From: Spongisporangium articulatum
GTDB lineage: Bacteria; Actinomycetota; Actinomycetes; Actinomycetales; Kineosporiaceae
Assembly (NCBI RefSeq): GCF_044465595.1
Contig: NZ_JBITLV010000001.1
Coordinates: forward strand, 806,001-870,000
DNA length: 64,000 nucleotides
Direction: 5' to 3'
Within the stretch, counting starts at the first letter, position 1; each line of letters begins with the position of its first letter. Both the position numbers and the translations under genes were made by a program. The notes below the pieces were generated by a model that had not been told where the DNA came from, searched no databases, and saw nothing but the letters and a program-made list of their open reading frames with translations. Shown piece after piece: positions 41,317 to 49,225 of this stretch.

Positions 41317-41721
41317 TCAACAGCCGAGGACGCCCCGGACCTTCTCGGGCGCCGTCCTGACCGTCTTCGGGCACGTGCCGTCCGCGCCGTCCACGAGCAC
41401 CGTCGTCCACGACGACCCGGACCACTGCAGGGCGACCCGCCCCTCGAGGCCCTCCTTCAGCTCGAACCGGGCCGCGGCCCACCGGCCCGCGCACGCGGTC
41501 GAGGTGACGGTCGGCGTCCCCTGCCCGGCCAGTGCGCTGCCGGTCAGGTCCACGAACTGCGCCGACGTCGGGCAGGTCGCCCCGGCCACCAGGGCGGGCG
41601 CCGACGGCCCGGCCGCCGAGGACCCGCCCCCGCATCCGGCGAGGAGCCCGGACAGAAGGGCGGACAGCGCGACGGCCGCCGCCACCGAGGTGACGACGGC
41701 CGGCCGTGCGGTCCTGGACAT
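41317..41721 (-). CDS. Lipoprotein, unknown function
   Basis: 134 aa with a type II signal peptide: basic start, hydrophobic core and lipobox LLAGC (Cys30), then Gly/Ser/Ala linker. The mature part (about 90 residues) has three more Cys. Convergent with the hydrolase, its stop codon directly adjoining the hydrolase stop. No domain recognised. Confidence 0.72.
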   Translation of the reverse strand: MSRTARPAVVTSVAAAVALSALLSGLLAGCGGGSSAAGPSAPALVAGATCPTSAQFVDLTGSALAGQGTPTVTSTACAGRWAAARFELKEGLEGRVALQWSGSSWTTVLVDGADGTCPKTVRTAPEKVRGVLGC

Positions 41722-41743
41722 CGGGCCAACCTACCCGGAGGTA

Positions 41744-42256
41744 TCAATCCCAGTCAGGCTCGCTGCCCTGGTAGACCCGGTCGCGGCCGGAGCCGCCGGA
41801 CAGCGTGTCCCTTCCGGAGTTGCCCTCCAGCAGGTCGTTGCCGCTGTTGCCCCACAGCTTGTCGGCGCCGGAGCCGCCCTCGATCTCGTCGTGGCCCTTG
41901 CCGCCGTACAGCTTGTCGGCGCCGGAGTCCCCGTCGATCTCGTCGTTGCCGCTGTTGCCGTAGACGACGTCCTTGCCGGAGCCGCCCTCGATCTCGTCGT
42001 GACCGGAGCCGCCGCAGATCAGGTCGTTGCCGCCGTTGCCGTCGATCTCGTCGTTGCCGCCGAGCCCGACGATCACGTCGCGGCCGCTGGTGCCCTCGAT
42101 CTCGTCGGCGCCGCTGGTGCCGACGATCGTGGCCTTCACGCCGTCGCAGGTGTAGGTCGTCGCGGCCTGGGCGGGGCCGGCCAGCACCAGGGCGCCGGCG
42201 CCGCCCAGGGCCAGCGGGAGGGCGAGCAGGGGGACGGCGATCAGTGCGCGCTTCAT
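41744..42256 (-). CDS. Secreted RTX-like calcium-binding repeat protein
   Basis: 170 aa: signal peptide (MKRALIAVPLLALPLALGGAGALVLAGPAQA) followed by about ten nonapeptide units of the form G-G-x-G-x-D-x-I/L-x (for example GGNGGNDLICGGSGHDEIEGGSGKD), which fold as a calcium-filled beta-roll. No catalytic domain is attached, so it is just a roll plus a short Cys-containing N-terminal segment. ATG 42256 has GGAG seven bases upstream. Role outside the cell unknown; monospecific RTX stubs like this are frequent in actinobacteria. Confidence 0.82.
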   Translation of the reverse strand: MKRALIAVPLLALPLALGGAGALVLAGPAQAATTYTCDGVKATIVGTSGADEIEGTSGRDVIVGLGGNDEIDGNGGNDLICGGSGHDEIEGGSGKDVVYGNSGNDEIDGDSGADKLYGGKGHDEIEGGSGADKLWGNSGNDLLEGNSGRDTLSGGSGRDRVYQGSEPDWD

Positions 42257-42369
42257 GGTCGATCTCCTCGGGAGGGGGGTGGGTTCCTCGATCTGGTCCC
42301 ACCTCACCGGTGCCGCGTGAGCATCCCGGGAGAGTCCGGTGAGAGGCCTCTCATCCGGCCCGCCGGGGG

Positions 42370-42765
42370 TCAGTCGGCCGGTTCCTCCGCCGGAGCCTCG
42401 GCCGAGGCGACGTCGATGACCCGCGGGGCGTCGTCCGCCGGCCCGTCCGCCGGCGCGTCCGCCGGCTCGTCGGCCAGCACCAGTACCCGGGCGTGCAGCA
42501 CGGGCCGCTGGGCCAGGGCCGCCCGTACGGCGCGGTGCAGGCCGTCCTCCAGGTAGAGCGTGTCCTTCCACTGCACGACGTGCGCGAACAGGTCGCCGAA
42601 GAAGGTCGAGTCCTCCGAGAGCAGGGCGTCGAGGTCCAGCGTGCGCTTGGTCGTGACCAGCTCGTCGAGGCGCACCTGGCGCGGGGCGACCCCGGCCCAC
42701 TGCTTGGGCGTCGCGTACCCGTGCTCCGGATACGGCCGGCCGTCCCCCACCGCTTTGAAAATCAC
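42370..42765 (-). CDS. Conserved actinobacterial protein, VapB-annotated/ParB-like family
   Basis: 131 aa from GTG 42765, chosen because a near-consensus TACAAT lies six bases upstream. Core: GDGRPYPEHGY...APRQVRLDELVTTKRTLDLDALLSEDSTFFGDLFAHVVQWKDTLYLEDGLHRAVRAALAQRPVLHARVLVL, a family widely conserved in actinobacteria and often labelled VapB-type antitoxin; the LDEL and DGLHRAVRAAL parts recall ParB/Srx folds. No toxin gene is adjacent, so the antitoxin label should be treated with caution. The last 35 residues are an Ala/Pro/Glu/Asp-rich tail with degenerate EPADAPADGPADD repeats that is probably disordered. Confidence 0.65.
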   Translation of the reverse strand: MIFKAVGDGRPYPEHGYATPKQWAGVAPRQVRLDELVTTKRTLDLDALLSEDSTFFGDLFAHVVQWKDTLYLEDGLHRAVRAALAQRPVLHARVLVLADEPADAPADGPADDAPRVIDVASAEAPAEEPAD

Positions 42766-42790
42766 CCGGAGATTGTAGGAGCCACCACCA

Positions 42791-42842
42791 GTGGTGCGAA
42801 CCGGCGTCACTCCCCGTGGGGAGTGACGCACGGTCCGCACCA
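42791..42842. terminator. Long palindrome at the 3' end of the FAD oxidase gene
   Basis: A perfect 12-bp stem (GCGTCACTCCCC at 42804-42815, GT loop, GGGGAGTGACGC) is flanked by a second stem (TGGTGCGAACCG with CGGTCCGCACCA, one mismatch, one bulge). It lies 60 bases past the minus-strand FAD oxidase stop and 25 bases before the VapB-like start. No U-tract; terminator or regulatory cruciform. Confidence 0.65.
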
Positions 42843-42902
42843 GCGGGTGGAAGCGGGGCCGGGCCAGGTCGGACGCGGCCCCGCGCTCCAGGGTCAGATC
42901 CG

Positions 42903-44309
42903 TCACCGGACGTCGAAACCGTGCGAGAACCGGTTGTCCGGGTCCAGCGAGCGCTTCACCGAGACCAGCCGGGCCCGGTGCTCGTCGCTGAACGCGGCCG
43001 CCGTGCGGTCCTGCTTCTCGGCGCCCTCGGTGAAGTTGAGGTACGTCGCGCCGTTCACGTAGGGCGCGAGCAGCTCACGGGCCTGCGCGATGTGGCCGTA
43101 CACGGCGGGCACCAGGTCGGGCGCGAACGGCACGCCGATCATCTCCAGCAGGAACTCACCGGAGCGGCCGCGGTCGTTCACGGCCACCGACGCCCCGGCC
43201 CGGATGGCCCCGCCCGCGTTGCGGACCTCGGCCAGGAGCAGCAGCGGCGGCTGGCCCGGCTTGGGCGTCCAGATCTCCACGAGCAGGTCGATCGCCTCGT
43301 CGTCGAGCTGGTCGAACCACTCGCTCGACACGACGGCCGGGATCGGGTCGGTCGGGTCCTGGCTGATCATGTCGGCCATGGCGAACGGCATCGGGCCGAA
43401 CATGTCCATCACCGGGGTCTGCCAGTCCCGCCAGTACGACATGACCTGCTCACCCTCGGCCACGTCCCCGCTCCAGCAGCCGCGGACCAGCACGAAGCTG
43501 TTGCCCCGCAACGGTTCCGGGACGTCGGGCAGCGGCGGGAAGTGCATCAGCGTGACCGCCGAGGTGAGCTTCTCGTCCGTACCGGGTGCCCAGTCGCGGA
43601 ACCGGCGCAGGATCTCGCCGGCCTGCGCGGCCGGGTACAGCATGTTGCCGGCGTAGACCTCGGCCACCGGGTAGAGCTCGATGGTCATGGCCACCACGAC
43701 GCCGAGGGTGCCCCCGCCGCCGCCCTTCAGGGCCCAGAAGACGTCCTCGTTCTGCCACGGCGAGGCCACGATCTCGCGGCCGTCGGGCGTGACCAGCTCG
43801 AACTGCAGCACGCTGTCGGAGCACAGGCCGTAGCGGCGCCCGAGCCAGCCGAAGCCGCCGCCCAGCGTGTAGCCGACCGCGCCGACGTCCGAGCTCGAAC
43901 CCAGCAGCGGGGCCAGGCCGTGCTCCTGGGCCGGGCCGAGGACGGCGGCCCAGCGGGCGCCCGCCTCGACGCGGGCCGAGCGGGTGGCCGGGTCGACCTG
44001 GACGCCGGTCAGCGCGCCGGTGTGGATCAGCAGGGCGTCGTCGGCGGGCTTGGCACCGCCGTGCCCGGTGGCCTGGACGCCGACGCTCAGGTTGAGCGCG
44101 GCGGCGTAGCGGACGGCGGCGGACACGTCCGCGGCGGTCGCGGCGGCCACCACGATGCGGGGGCGCTGGATGAAGAGCAGGTTGAAGCCGGAGACGGTGG
44201 TGTCGTAGCCGGTGTCACCGGGCAGGTAGACCTGGCCCTGGACGGTGTTGCGCAGCAGCTCCAGCTGGTCCGGGTGCTCGGTCGTCGGCTGGGTCTCGAT
44301 GATGCTCAC
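42903..44309 (-). CDS. FAD-binding oxidase with berberine-bridge (BBE) C-terminus
   Basis: 468 aa, PCMH/VAO-type flavin oxidase. N-terminal FAD domain: RPRIVVAAATAADVSAAVRYAAALNLSVGVQATGHGG (candidate His linkage) and YTLGGGFGWLGRRYGLCSDSVLQFELVTPDG, where the Cys could give a second, 6-S-cysteinyl link. The C-terminal BBE segment is TYLNFTEGAEKQDRTAAAFSDEHRARLVSVKRSLDPDNRFSHG. Such enzymes oxidise sugars, alkaloid- or polyketide-like substrates with oxygen. The upstream region contains heptamer repeats of the kind bound by SARP regulators, and the neighbouring upstream gene encodes a SARP, so regulation by it is likely. Confidence 0.85.
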   Translation of the reverse strand: MSIIETQPTTEHPDQLELLRNTVQGQVYLPGDTGYDTTVSGFNLLFIQRPRIVVAAATAADVSAAVRYAAALNLSVGVQATGHGGAKPADDALLIHTGALTGVQVDPATRSARVEAGARWAAVLGPAQEHGLAPLLGSSSDVGAVGYTLGGGFGWLGRRYGLCSDSVLQFELVTPDGREIVASPWQNEDVFWALKGGGGGTLGVVVAMTIELYPVAEVYAGNMLYPAAQAGEILRRFRDWAPGTDEKLTSAVTLMHFPPLPDVPEPLRGNSFVLVRGCWSGDVAEGEQVMSYWRDWQTPVMDMFGPMPFAMADMISQDPTDPIPAVVSSEWFDQLDDEAIDLLVEIWTPKPGQPPLLLLAEVRNAGGAIRAGASVAVNDRGRSGEFLLEMIGVPFAPDLVPAVYGHIAQARELLAPYVNGATYLNFTEGAEKQDRTAAAFSDEHRARLVSVKRSLDPDNRFSHGFDVR

Positions 44310-44404
44310 GGGTTCTCTCCCAGGGGTGGCGGCCGGTTGCGGCGACCGCGTTCGTCGTTGTCGCCACCGACTCTCGCCGGACCCTCTTGCGGATCACCCG
44401 GCAT

Positions 44405-44443
44405 CGACTTGTCCCCGGGGGCCGGTCACTTGGAACCGACTTG
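44405..44443 (-). promoter_or_regulatory. Candidate SARP-binding heptamer repeats
   Basis: Minus-strand direct repeats CAAGTCG (44443-44437), CAAGTGA (44432-44426) and CAAGTCG (44411-44405). The first two repeat with the 11-base period typical of SARP boxes, and the third lies 21 bases on, about two turns. They are 95-135 bases upstream of the FAD oxidase start and directly behind the SARP gene. Confidence 0.5.
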
Positions 44444-44449
44444 CAAGTT

Positions 44450-47400
44450 CTATGAGAAGAGACGTCTCTGCAGGTCGTCGGCCCGCTGCACGAACAGGAA
44501 GGCCTCGCGCTCGGTCGCGTCGCGGCGCACGTCGTCCAGTGCCGCCTCGACCTCGGCGCGCGGGGCGCCGGTCGCGTGCAGCCATTTCGCCCGCACGAAC
44601 AGCCGGGAGGGCTCGGGGTACATCTGCCCGGTCCGCTGCAGCGACAGCCGGGACTGCTCGAGCGCCTGGGCGGCGTCGTCCGGCCGCCCGGCCTCGAGGT
44701 AGCACTCGGCCAGCAGGGCCCACCAGTGCGCCTCGCCCGAGCGGGGCGAGTCGTCGGGCAGCGAGTCGATCAGCGCGCGCACCCGCTCGCACCCCGCGGC
44801 CGCCTCGCCCAGCATGGAGCGGCCCCACCAGTACTGGATCCGCAGGTAGGTGCCGAAGAAGACGAACTGCATCTGCGGGTCGGCGGCGATGCACCGCTCG
44901 CCCACCTCGACGGCCCACTGCGCGTCGCCGACCAGCGCCGCCGTCGTCGCGGAGAACGACCCCCAGACCACGAGCGGGTAGGGACCGGTGACGAGCTCGC
45001 GCTCCATCTCGTCGAACCGTCGGCGGGCGCCCTCGACGTCGCCGTGCAGGGCGGTCATGTAGCCGAGGAACCCCGGCGAGAGCAGTTGCAGGTCGAACGC
45101 CAGCACGTCCTTGCTCTGCGCGGCCTCGGCCAGGTTGGCCTGCATCTGGTCGGCCATCTTGAGCAGCGACCGGTACGCGACGCCGATGATGCCGTGGTCC
45201 CACGCGTTCACGCCCCAGGCGTGGTACCCGTACATCTGCAGCACGGGGTCGTCGCTGGCCTCGCCCCGGTCGCGGATCTGGGCGGCCAGCTGCTCGCTGA
45301 GCACCAGGTCGAGCCGCTGGGAGTACGCCGACCACAGCGAGTAGAGGAACGAGCCGGCCTGCCGTTCGTGGCCGAGCCGCCGCGCCAGCTCCTCACCCCG
45401 CTTGAGCAGTTCGACGGCCGCCCCGACGTACCCGCGCTGCACGCCGATCACCGACGTCAGCATGGCCACGGCCTCGAGCTCCAGCTCGCCGTCGTCGGTG
45501 GTGCGGGCGATCGTCACGGCCGACTCGAGGTGCCGCTGCGCGGCCTCGTAGGCGTACCGGTTGGACGCGCGCTTGGCGGCCTCGACCAGCGCGTGCGCGG
45601 TGCGGTGCGAGTCGGCCAGGGGCCCCGCCGACCACAGGTGGTGGGCGAGCCGTTCGACGTTGTCCGCGCGGTCACCGAGGGCGTCGAGGGCCTCGGCCAC
45701 CCGCAGGTGCAGCCGGACGACGCGCAGCGGGGTGATCGTCTCGGCGATCGACTCGCGCACGATGTCGTGCTCGAACCGGAACGAGAACGGGTCGTCCGGC
45801 GGCTGGCCGAGCAGGCCGAGCTCGACCGCCGGTTCGAGCCGGTCGAGGCAGGCCTCGACGTCGAGGTCGGCGGCCCGGGCCAGCAGGCCGAGGGAGAAGT
45901 CGCGACCGATCAGGGCGGCCAGCTGCAGCAGCTCACGGGTCGGGGTACCGGTGCGGTCGACCCGGTCCCGGACGACGTCGCGCACGCTCGAGGGCACCTC
46001 ACCGCCGGGGTGGTCGCCCTCGTCGGTGAGCAGCCGGGACAGCTCGCGCACGAAGAACGGGTTGCCCGCGCTGCGCTTCAGGACGCCCTCGACGACGGCG
46101 CCGCTCGGGGCCGCACCGGTCTGCCGCCGGATGATCTCCGCGACCTCCGTCCCGCCGAGCGGCCCGAGCCGGATCCGGCGCTGCGACGTCACCCGCGACA
46201 GCTCGGCCAGCGCCTGGCGCAGCTGCTCGTGCGGACCGGGCGCCCGGTCGCGCATCGCGGCGGCCAGGACGACGCCGGGGGTGCGCCGCTGCGCCAGGTG
46301 CACGAACAGCTCGAGCGACGTCTCGTCGGCCCACTGCAGGTCGTCGATCACGATCATCAGCGGCCGGTCGGCCGCCACCGACTCCATCAGCCGGCCCGCG
46401 TCGTCGAACAGTCGGAACCGGCCGCCCGCGTCGGGGATCACCCGGCTGGCGAGGGCATTGTCGGTGACGACCTCGCGCCGCGAGATCCACACCTGGCCGA
46501 GGTCACTGGCCGGCAGTGCCTCCCGGACGTCCGGGTCCAGCAGCGGCTGCACCTGGTTCATCACCTGCACCCACGGCCAGAGACTGGGCGCCCCCTCACC
46601 GTCGAGGCACCGCCCCCACAGCAGCTCCACCGCCCCGTCGGCCCGGGCCACCGCCTCTTCGAGCAGCCGCGTCTTCCCGGCCCCCGGCTCGCCCTCGACC
46701 AGGATCAGCGCGCTCCCGCCGCCGGCGACGGCCTCCACCGCGGACTGCAGCAGGGCTAGCTCGTTCCCGCGCCCGACGAGCGGTTCGTCGGGGCTGGGAC
46801 GGTGGCGGACGTCGTCCACCCGGCCCTTCTGCTCGGGCACCGGGCGCGCGTCCTCGACGACGCGCGGCGGGTCGAGGTGCGGGGCCTGCGCCAGCAGGTC
46901 GGACTCGAGCTGCCGCAGTCGCGGGCCGAGGTCGACGCCGATCTCCTCGGACAGCAGCCGCTTGGCGTCGGCGATGGCGCGCAGCGCGTCGGACTGGCGC
47001 CCGGCGCGGTAGCGGGCGACGGCCAGCAGGGCCCACAGGCCCTCGTGCAGGGGGTGGCGCTGCACCGCCGACTCCAGGTCGGCGACCAGCACCTGGTGTT
47101 CGCCCAGGGCCAGTCGCACCTCGTAGGAGAGCTCTAGCGCGACCAGGTGCAGCCGCTGCAGGTGCTGGGCGGAGGCCTCCTGGAACTCCTCACCCGCGAA
47201 CTCGGGCAGCAACGGCGCGTACATCGCCAGCGCGTTGCGCAGCGTGGTGTTGGCGTGCGTGAGGTCGCCCTCGGCGTGCTGCGCGCGACCCTGTTCGACC
47301 AGGTCGGCGAACCGCCAGGCGTCCACCTGCTCCCGCGGTGCCTTCAGGGCGTAGCCGTTGCCCGCGGTGACGAGCACCTGGGCGGGGGCGCGCGGCGCCC

Positions 47401-47638
47401 GGTCGGGTTCGAGTGCCCGCCGCAGCATCGAGACGTACGACTGCAGGCTGGCCTCGACCCGGTCCGGTGGTGCGTCGCCCCAGATCGCGTCGACCAGGGC
47501 GTCCGTGCTGACCGCGCGGCCCTCGGCGAGCAGCAGCACGCCGAGCAGCGCCCGCTGTTTGCGGGTGCCCAGCTCGAGGCGGCCCGACTCCTCGATCACC
47601 TCGAGGCCGCCGAGCACGCGGTACCTGCGGCTGGACAT
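44450..47638 (-). CDS. AfsR/SARP-family transcriptional regulator with ATPase and TPR-like region
   Basis: 1062 aa from ATG 47638 (TACGAT seven bases upstream). Residues 1-95: OmpR-type winged helix (YRVLGGLEVIEESGRLELGTRKQRALLGVLLLAEGRAVSTDALVDAIWGD). About 100-245: bacterial transcriptional activation domain (WRFADLVEQGRA...LHEGLWALLAVARYRAGRQSDALRAIADAKRLLSEEIGVDLGPRLRQLE). Then a STAND/AAA ATPase with Walker A EGEPGAGKTRLLEE and Walker B LMIVIDDLQWADE. The C-terminal 450 residues are helical TPR-like repeats. Large SARPs of this AfsR type activate secondary-metabolism genes in response to nucleotide binding. Its immediate neighbour, the BBE oxidase, is the most likely target. Confidence 0.9.
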   Translation of the reverse strand: MSSRRYRVLGGLEVIEESGRLELGTRKQRALLGVLLLAEGRAVSTDALVDAIWGDAPPDRVEASLQSYVSMLRRALEPDRAPRAPAQVLVTAGNGYALKAPREQVDAWRFADLVEQGRAQHAEGDLTHANTTLRNALAMYAPLLPEFAGEEFQEASAQHLQRLHLVALELSYEVRLALGEHQVLVADLESAVQRHPLHEGLWALLAVARYRAGRQSDALRAIADAKRLLSEEIGVDLGPRLRQLESDLLAQAPHLDPPRVVEDARPVPEQKGRVDDVRHRPSPDEPLVGRGNELALLQSAVEAVAGGGSALILVEGEPGAGKTRLLEEAVARADGAVELLWGRCLDGEGAPSLWPWVQVMNQVQPLLDPDVREALPASDLGQVWISRREVVTDNALASRVIPDAGGRFRLFDDAGRLMESVAADRPLMIVIDDLQWADETSLELFVHLAQRRTPGVVLAAAMRDRAPGPHEQLRQALAELSRVTSQRRIRLGPLGGTEVAEIIRRQTGAAPSGAVVEGVLKRSAGNPFFVRELSRLLTDEGDHPGGEVPSSVRDVVRDRVDRTGTPTRELLQLAALIGRDFSLGLLARAADLDVEACLDRLEPAVELGLLGQPPDDPFSFRFEHDIVRESIAETITPLRVVRLHLRVAEALDALGDRADNVERLAHHLWSAGPLADSHRTAHALVEAAKRASNRYAYEAAQRHLESAVTIARTTDDGELELEAVAMLTSVIGVQRGYVGAAVELLKRGEELARRLGHERQAGSFLYSLWSAYSQRLDLVLSEQLAAQIRDRGEASDDPVLQMYGYHAWGVNAWDHGIIGVAYRSLLKMADQMQANLAEAAQSKDVLAFDLQLLSPGFLGYMTALHGDVEGARRRFDEMERELVTGPYPLVVWGSFSATTAALVGDAQWAVEVGERCIAADPQMQFVFFGTYLRIQYWWGRSMLGEAAAGCERVRALIDSLPDDSPRSGEAHWWALLAECYLEAGRPDDAAQALEQSRLSLQRTGQMYPEPSRLFVRAKWLHATGAPRAEVEAALDDVRRDATEREAFLFVQRADDLQRRLFS

Positions 47639-47700
47639 CGTGGGGATCGTAACCGTGTGTCCGCTGTGCGCGGGTGTCCCTGAGGTGACGGGGCAAACGA

Positions 47701-47793
47701 AGGACCCCCCGCGCACCCGACAGAGCCTGCCTACCCTTGCTGCCTTCCGGCCCTGGGGGAGTTCAGCGGGATAACGCCGCACGAGGGGTCTGC
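47701..47793 (-). ncRNA. ffs: Signal recognition particle RNA, small bacterial (4.5S) type
   Basis: Minus-strand transcript carrying the universally conserved SRP Alu-less hairpin: GGAAGGCAGCAAGGGTA apical region and flanking GCTGAACTCCCCCAGGGCC / GGCTCTGTCGGG strands, with the terminal stem formed by AGACCCCTCGTGC and GCGCGGGGGGTCCTT. Ends are given to within a few bases. It lies upstream of the SARP gene on the same strand. Confidence 0.9.
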
Positions 47794-47828
47794 GCATAAC
47801 CCTAGCGGTTCCGCGGAACCGCCCGTAC

Positions 47829-47888
47829 GCGAGTGCCCTCCTGGGGGCACGCGGAGGGCCCGAGCCGTGCACTCAGGAGGGCATTCGC
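47829..47888. repeat. Long inverted repeat between SRP RNA and tRNA-Ser(GGA)
   Basis: Arms GCGAGTGCCCTCCTG (47829-47843) and CAGGAGGGCATTCGC (47874-47888) pair in 14 of 15 positions over a 30-nt loop. Sequence unrelated to the other palindromes, but the same design. Confidence 0.75.
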
Positions 47889-47910
47889 GCTCGACCGGGC
47901 GACAAAATGG

Positions 47911-47940
47911 CGCTGACCTGGGCGGATACCCAGGTCAGCG
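47911..47940 (-). terminator. Terminator of tRNA-Ser(GGA)
   Basis: Perfect 12-bp stem CGCTGACCTGGG / CCCAGGTCAGCG with a 6-nt loop, two bases beyond the tRNA 3' end; on the minus strand it is followed by CCATTTTGT, a short U-tract. Confidence 0.9.
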
Positions 47941-47942
47941 AC

Positions 47943-48030
47943 TGGCGGAGGATAGGGGATTTGAACCCCTGAGGGCGTTAACCCAACCCGCTTTCCAAGC
48001 GAGCGCCATAGGCCACTAGGCGAATCCTCC
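47943..48030 (-). tRNA. tRNA-Ser(GGA)
   Basis: Class II tRNA, 88 nt including an encoded CCA. Acceptor GGAGGAT/ATCCTCC with G discriminator, anticodon loop CTTGGAAAG (GGA), long variable arm, and T-loop GGGGTTCAAATCCCC. Followed on the same strand by an intrinsic terminator. Confidence 0.97.
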
Positions 48031-48112
48031 GCCGAAGAGCATAGCGGCGGCGCAGGGGTGCTTCGTCCTGCCGCGCCCCCAGGTGAACGGGTGGCTGGGC
48101 GCGGGCCCCAGC

Positions 48113-48160
48113 CTGTATTGCTAATTAGCTTTACAGCTAATTAGCAATACAGCTATAAAT
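48113..48160 (+). promoter_or_regulatory. ArsR-gene promoter inside an 18-bp-arm perfect palindrome
   Basis: Arms 48113-48130 and 48135-48152 are perfectly complementary (CTGTATTGCTAATTAGCT and reverse). Each arm contains the smaller palindrome GCTAATTAGC, so there are two operator units 20 bases apart. The -35 TTTACA (48130-48135) sits between them, 18 bases from -10 TATAAA (48154-48159); the start codon follows eight bases later. A strikingly AT-rich island in GC-rich DNA, presumably bound by the ArsR protein encoded next. Confidence 0.8.
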
Positions 48161-48167
48161 GCTGACC

Positions 48168-48479
48168 ATGGACCCGGACGACGACACCGCGGGCGTGTTC
48201 CGCGCGTTGGCCGATTCGACGCGGCGGCAGATCCTGCAGGACCTGAGGGCCGGCGAGTTGAGCGCGGGGGAGATCGCGGGCCGGTTCCCGATCAGCGGGC
48301 CCTCGATCTCGCGGCACCTGGGCATGCTGAAGTCCGCCGGCCTGGTGCGCGAGCGGCGCGCGGCGAACCGCATCTACTACCGCCTGGTCGAGGAGCGGTT
48401 GGCCCTGTGCGTCGGGGGGTTCCTGTCCGCGGTCTGCCCCGAGCAGGTCGTCCTGCGCCGCACCCGGGACCGCGCATGA
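48168..48479 (+). CDS. ArsR-family (SdpR-like) transcriptional repressor
   Basis: 103 aa winged helix: VFRALADSTRRQILQDLRAGELSAGEIAGRFPISGPSISRHLGMLKSAGLVRERRAANRIYYRLVEE, the full ArsR helix-turn-helix and wing with no metal-binding Cys-x-Cys in the recognition helix, so likely an SdpR/YgaV-like autorepressor. ATG 48168 is preferred to the ATG at 48159 because the -10 sits immediately before it. It would repress itself and the coupled gene from the double palindrome upstream. Confidence 0.88.
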   Translation: MDPDDDTAGVFRALADSTRRQILQDLRAGELSAGEIAGRFPISGPSISRHLGMLKSAGLVRERRAANRIYYRLVEERLALCVGGFLSAVCPEQVVLRRTRDRA

Positions 48480-49225
48480 GCTTCGACGTCGCCAGCACCG
48501 TCGAGCGCCGCCTCCTGGTCAACTACCGCGTCGACCCGGAGGTCGCCGCGCGCCTCCTGCCCGCCCCGTTCCGCCCCCGCCTGGCCAACGGGTACGCCGT
48601 CGCCGGCATCTGCCTCATCCGGCTGAGGTCGGTACGCCCGCGCGGGCTGCCCGCGGCCGTCGGGCTGCGGGCCGAGAACGCCGCGCACCGGATCGCCGTC
48701 GAGTGGGACGACGCCGGCGCGACCCGCCGCGGCGTGTACATCCCGGCCCGGCACACCGCGTCGCGGCTGGTCGCCACCCTCGGGGGCCGCGTCTTCCCGG
48801 GCCTGCACAGCCGGTCCCGGTTCACGGTCACCGAATCCGGCGACCGGCTCGCGGTGGGTTTCGAGGACGACGCCGCGCGGGTCGACGTCCGGGCCCGGCT
48901 CGCGCCGTGGCCGGGTTCGGCGCTGTGGGGCTCGTTCGACGCGGCGTCGCGGTTCTTCGAGACCGGCGGCCCCGGGCTGTCGGTGACCCGCGAGGCGAAC
49001 CGGCTCGACGCCGTCCACCTGCACTGCGACCGCTGGCGGGTGGAGCCCGTCGCGCTCGAGCGCGTGACGTCGTCCTTCTACGACGACGAGCGCCGCTTCC
49101 CGCCGGGCAGCGTCGTGCTCGACACGGCGTTGCTGATGCGCGACGTCCCGGTCGTCTGGCAGCCGCTGCCCGCTGTGGAGAGCGGCCCGAACTGTCGGCT
49201 CCAACAACTAGGCTCGTCCAGGTGA
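48476..49225 (+). CDS. DUF2071-family protein
   Basis: 249 aa, acetoacetate-decarboxylase-like barrel of the YqjF/DUF2071 group (LLVNYRVDPEVAARLLPAPFRPRLANGYAVAGICLIRLRSVRPRGLP near the N-terminus and RWRVEPVALERVTSSFYDD late). It overlaps the ArsR stop (ATGA) and is regulated with it. The catalytic Lys of true acetoacetate decarboxylases is not evident. Its end overlaps the dnaX start by four bases. Function unknown. Confidence 0.78.
   Translation: MSFDVASTVERRLLVNYRVDPEVAARLLPAPFRPRLANGYAVAGICLIRLRSVRPRGLPAAVGLRAENAAHRIAVEWDDAGATRRGVYIPARHTASRLVATLGGRVFPGLHSRSRFTVTESGDRLAVGFEDDAARVDVRARLAPWPGSALWGSFDAASRFFETGGPGLSVTREANRLDAVHLHCDRWRVEPVALERVTSSFYDDERRFPPGSVVLDTALLMRDVPVVWQPLPAVESGPNCRLQQLGSSR

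Noticed and set aside
42370..42765. Active VapBC module
   Set aside because: No PIN-domain gene is adjacent on either side, and the protein lacks an evident AbrB- or RHH-type DNA-binding N-terminus.
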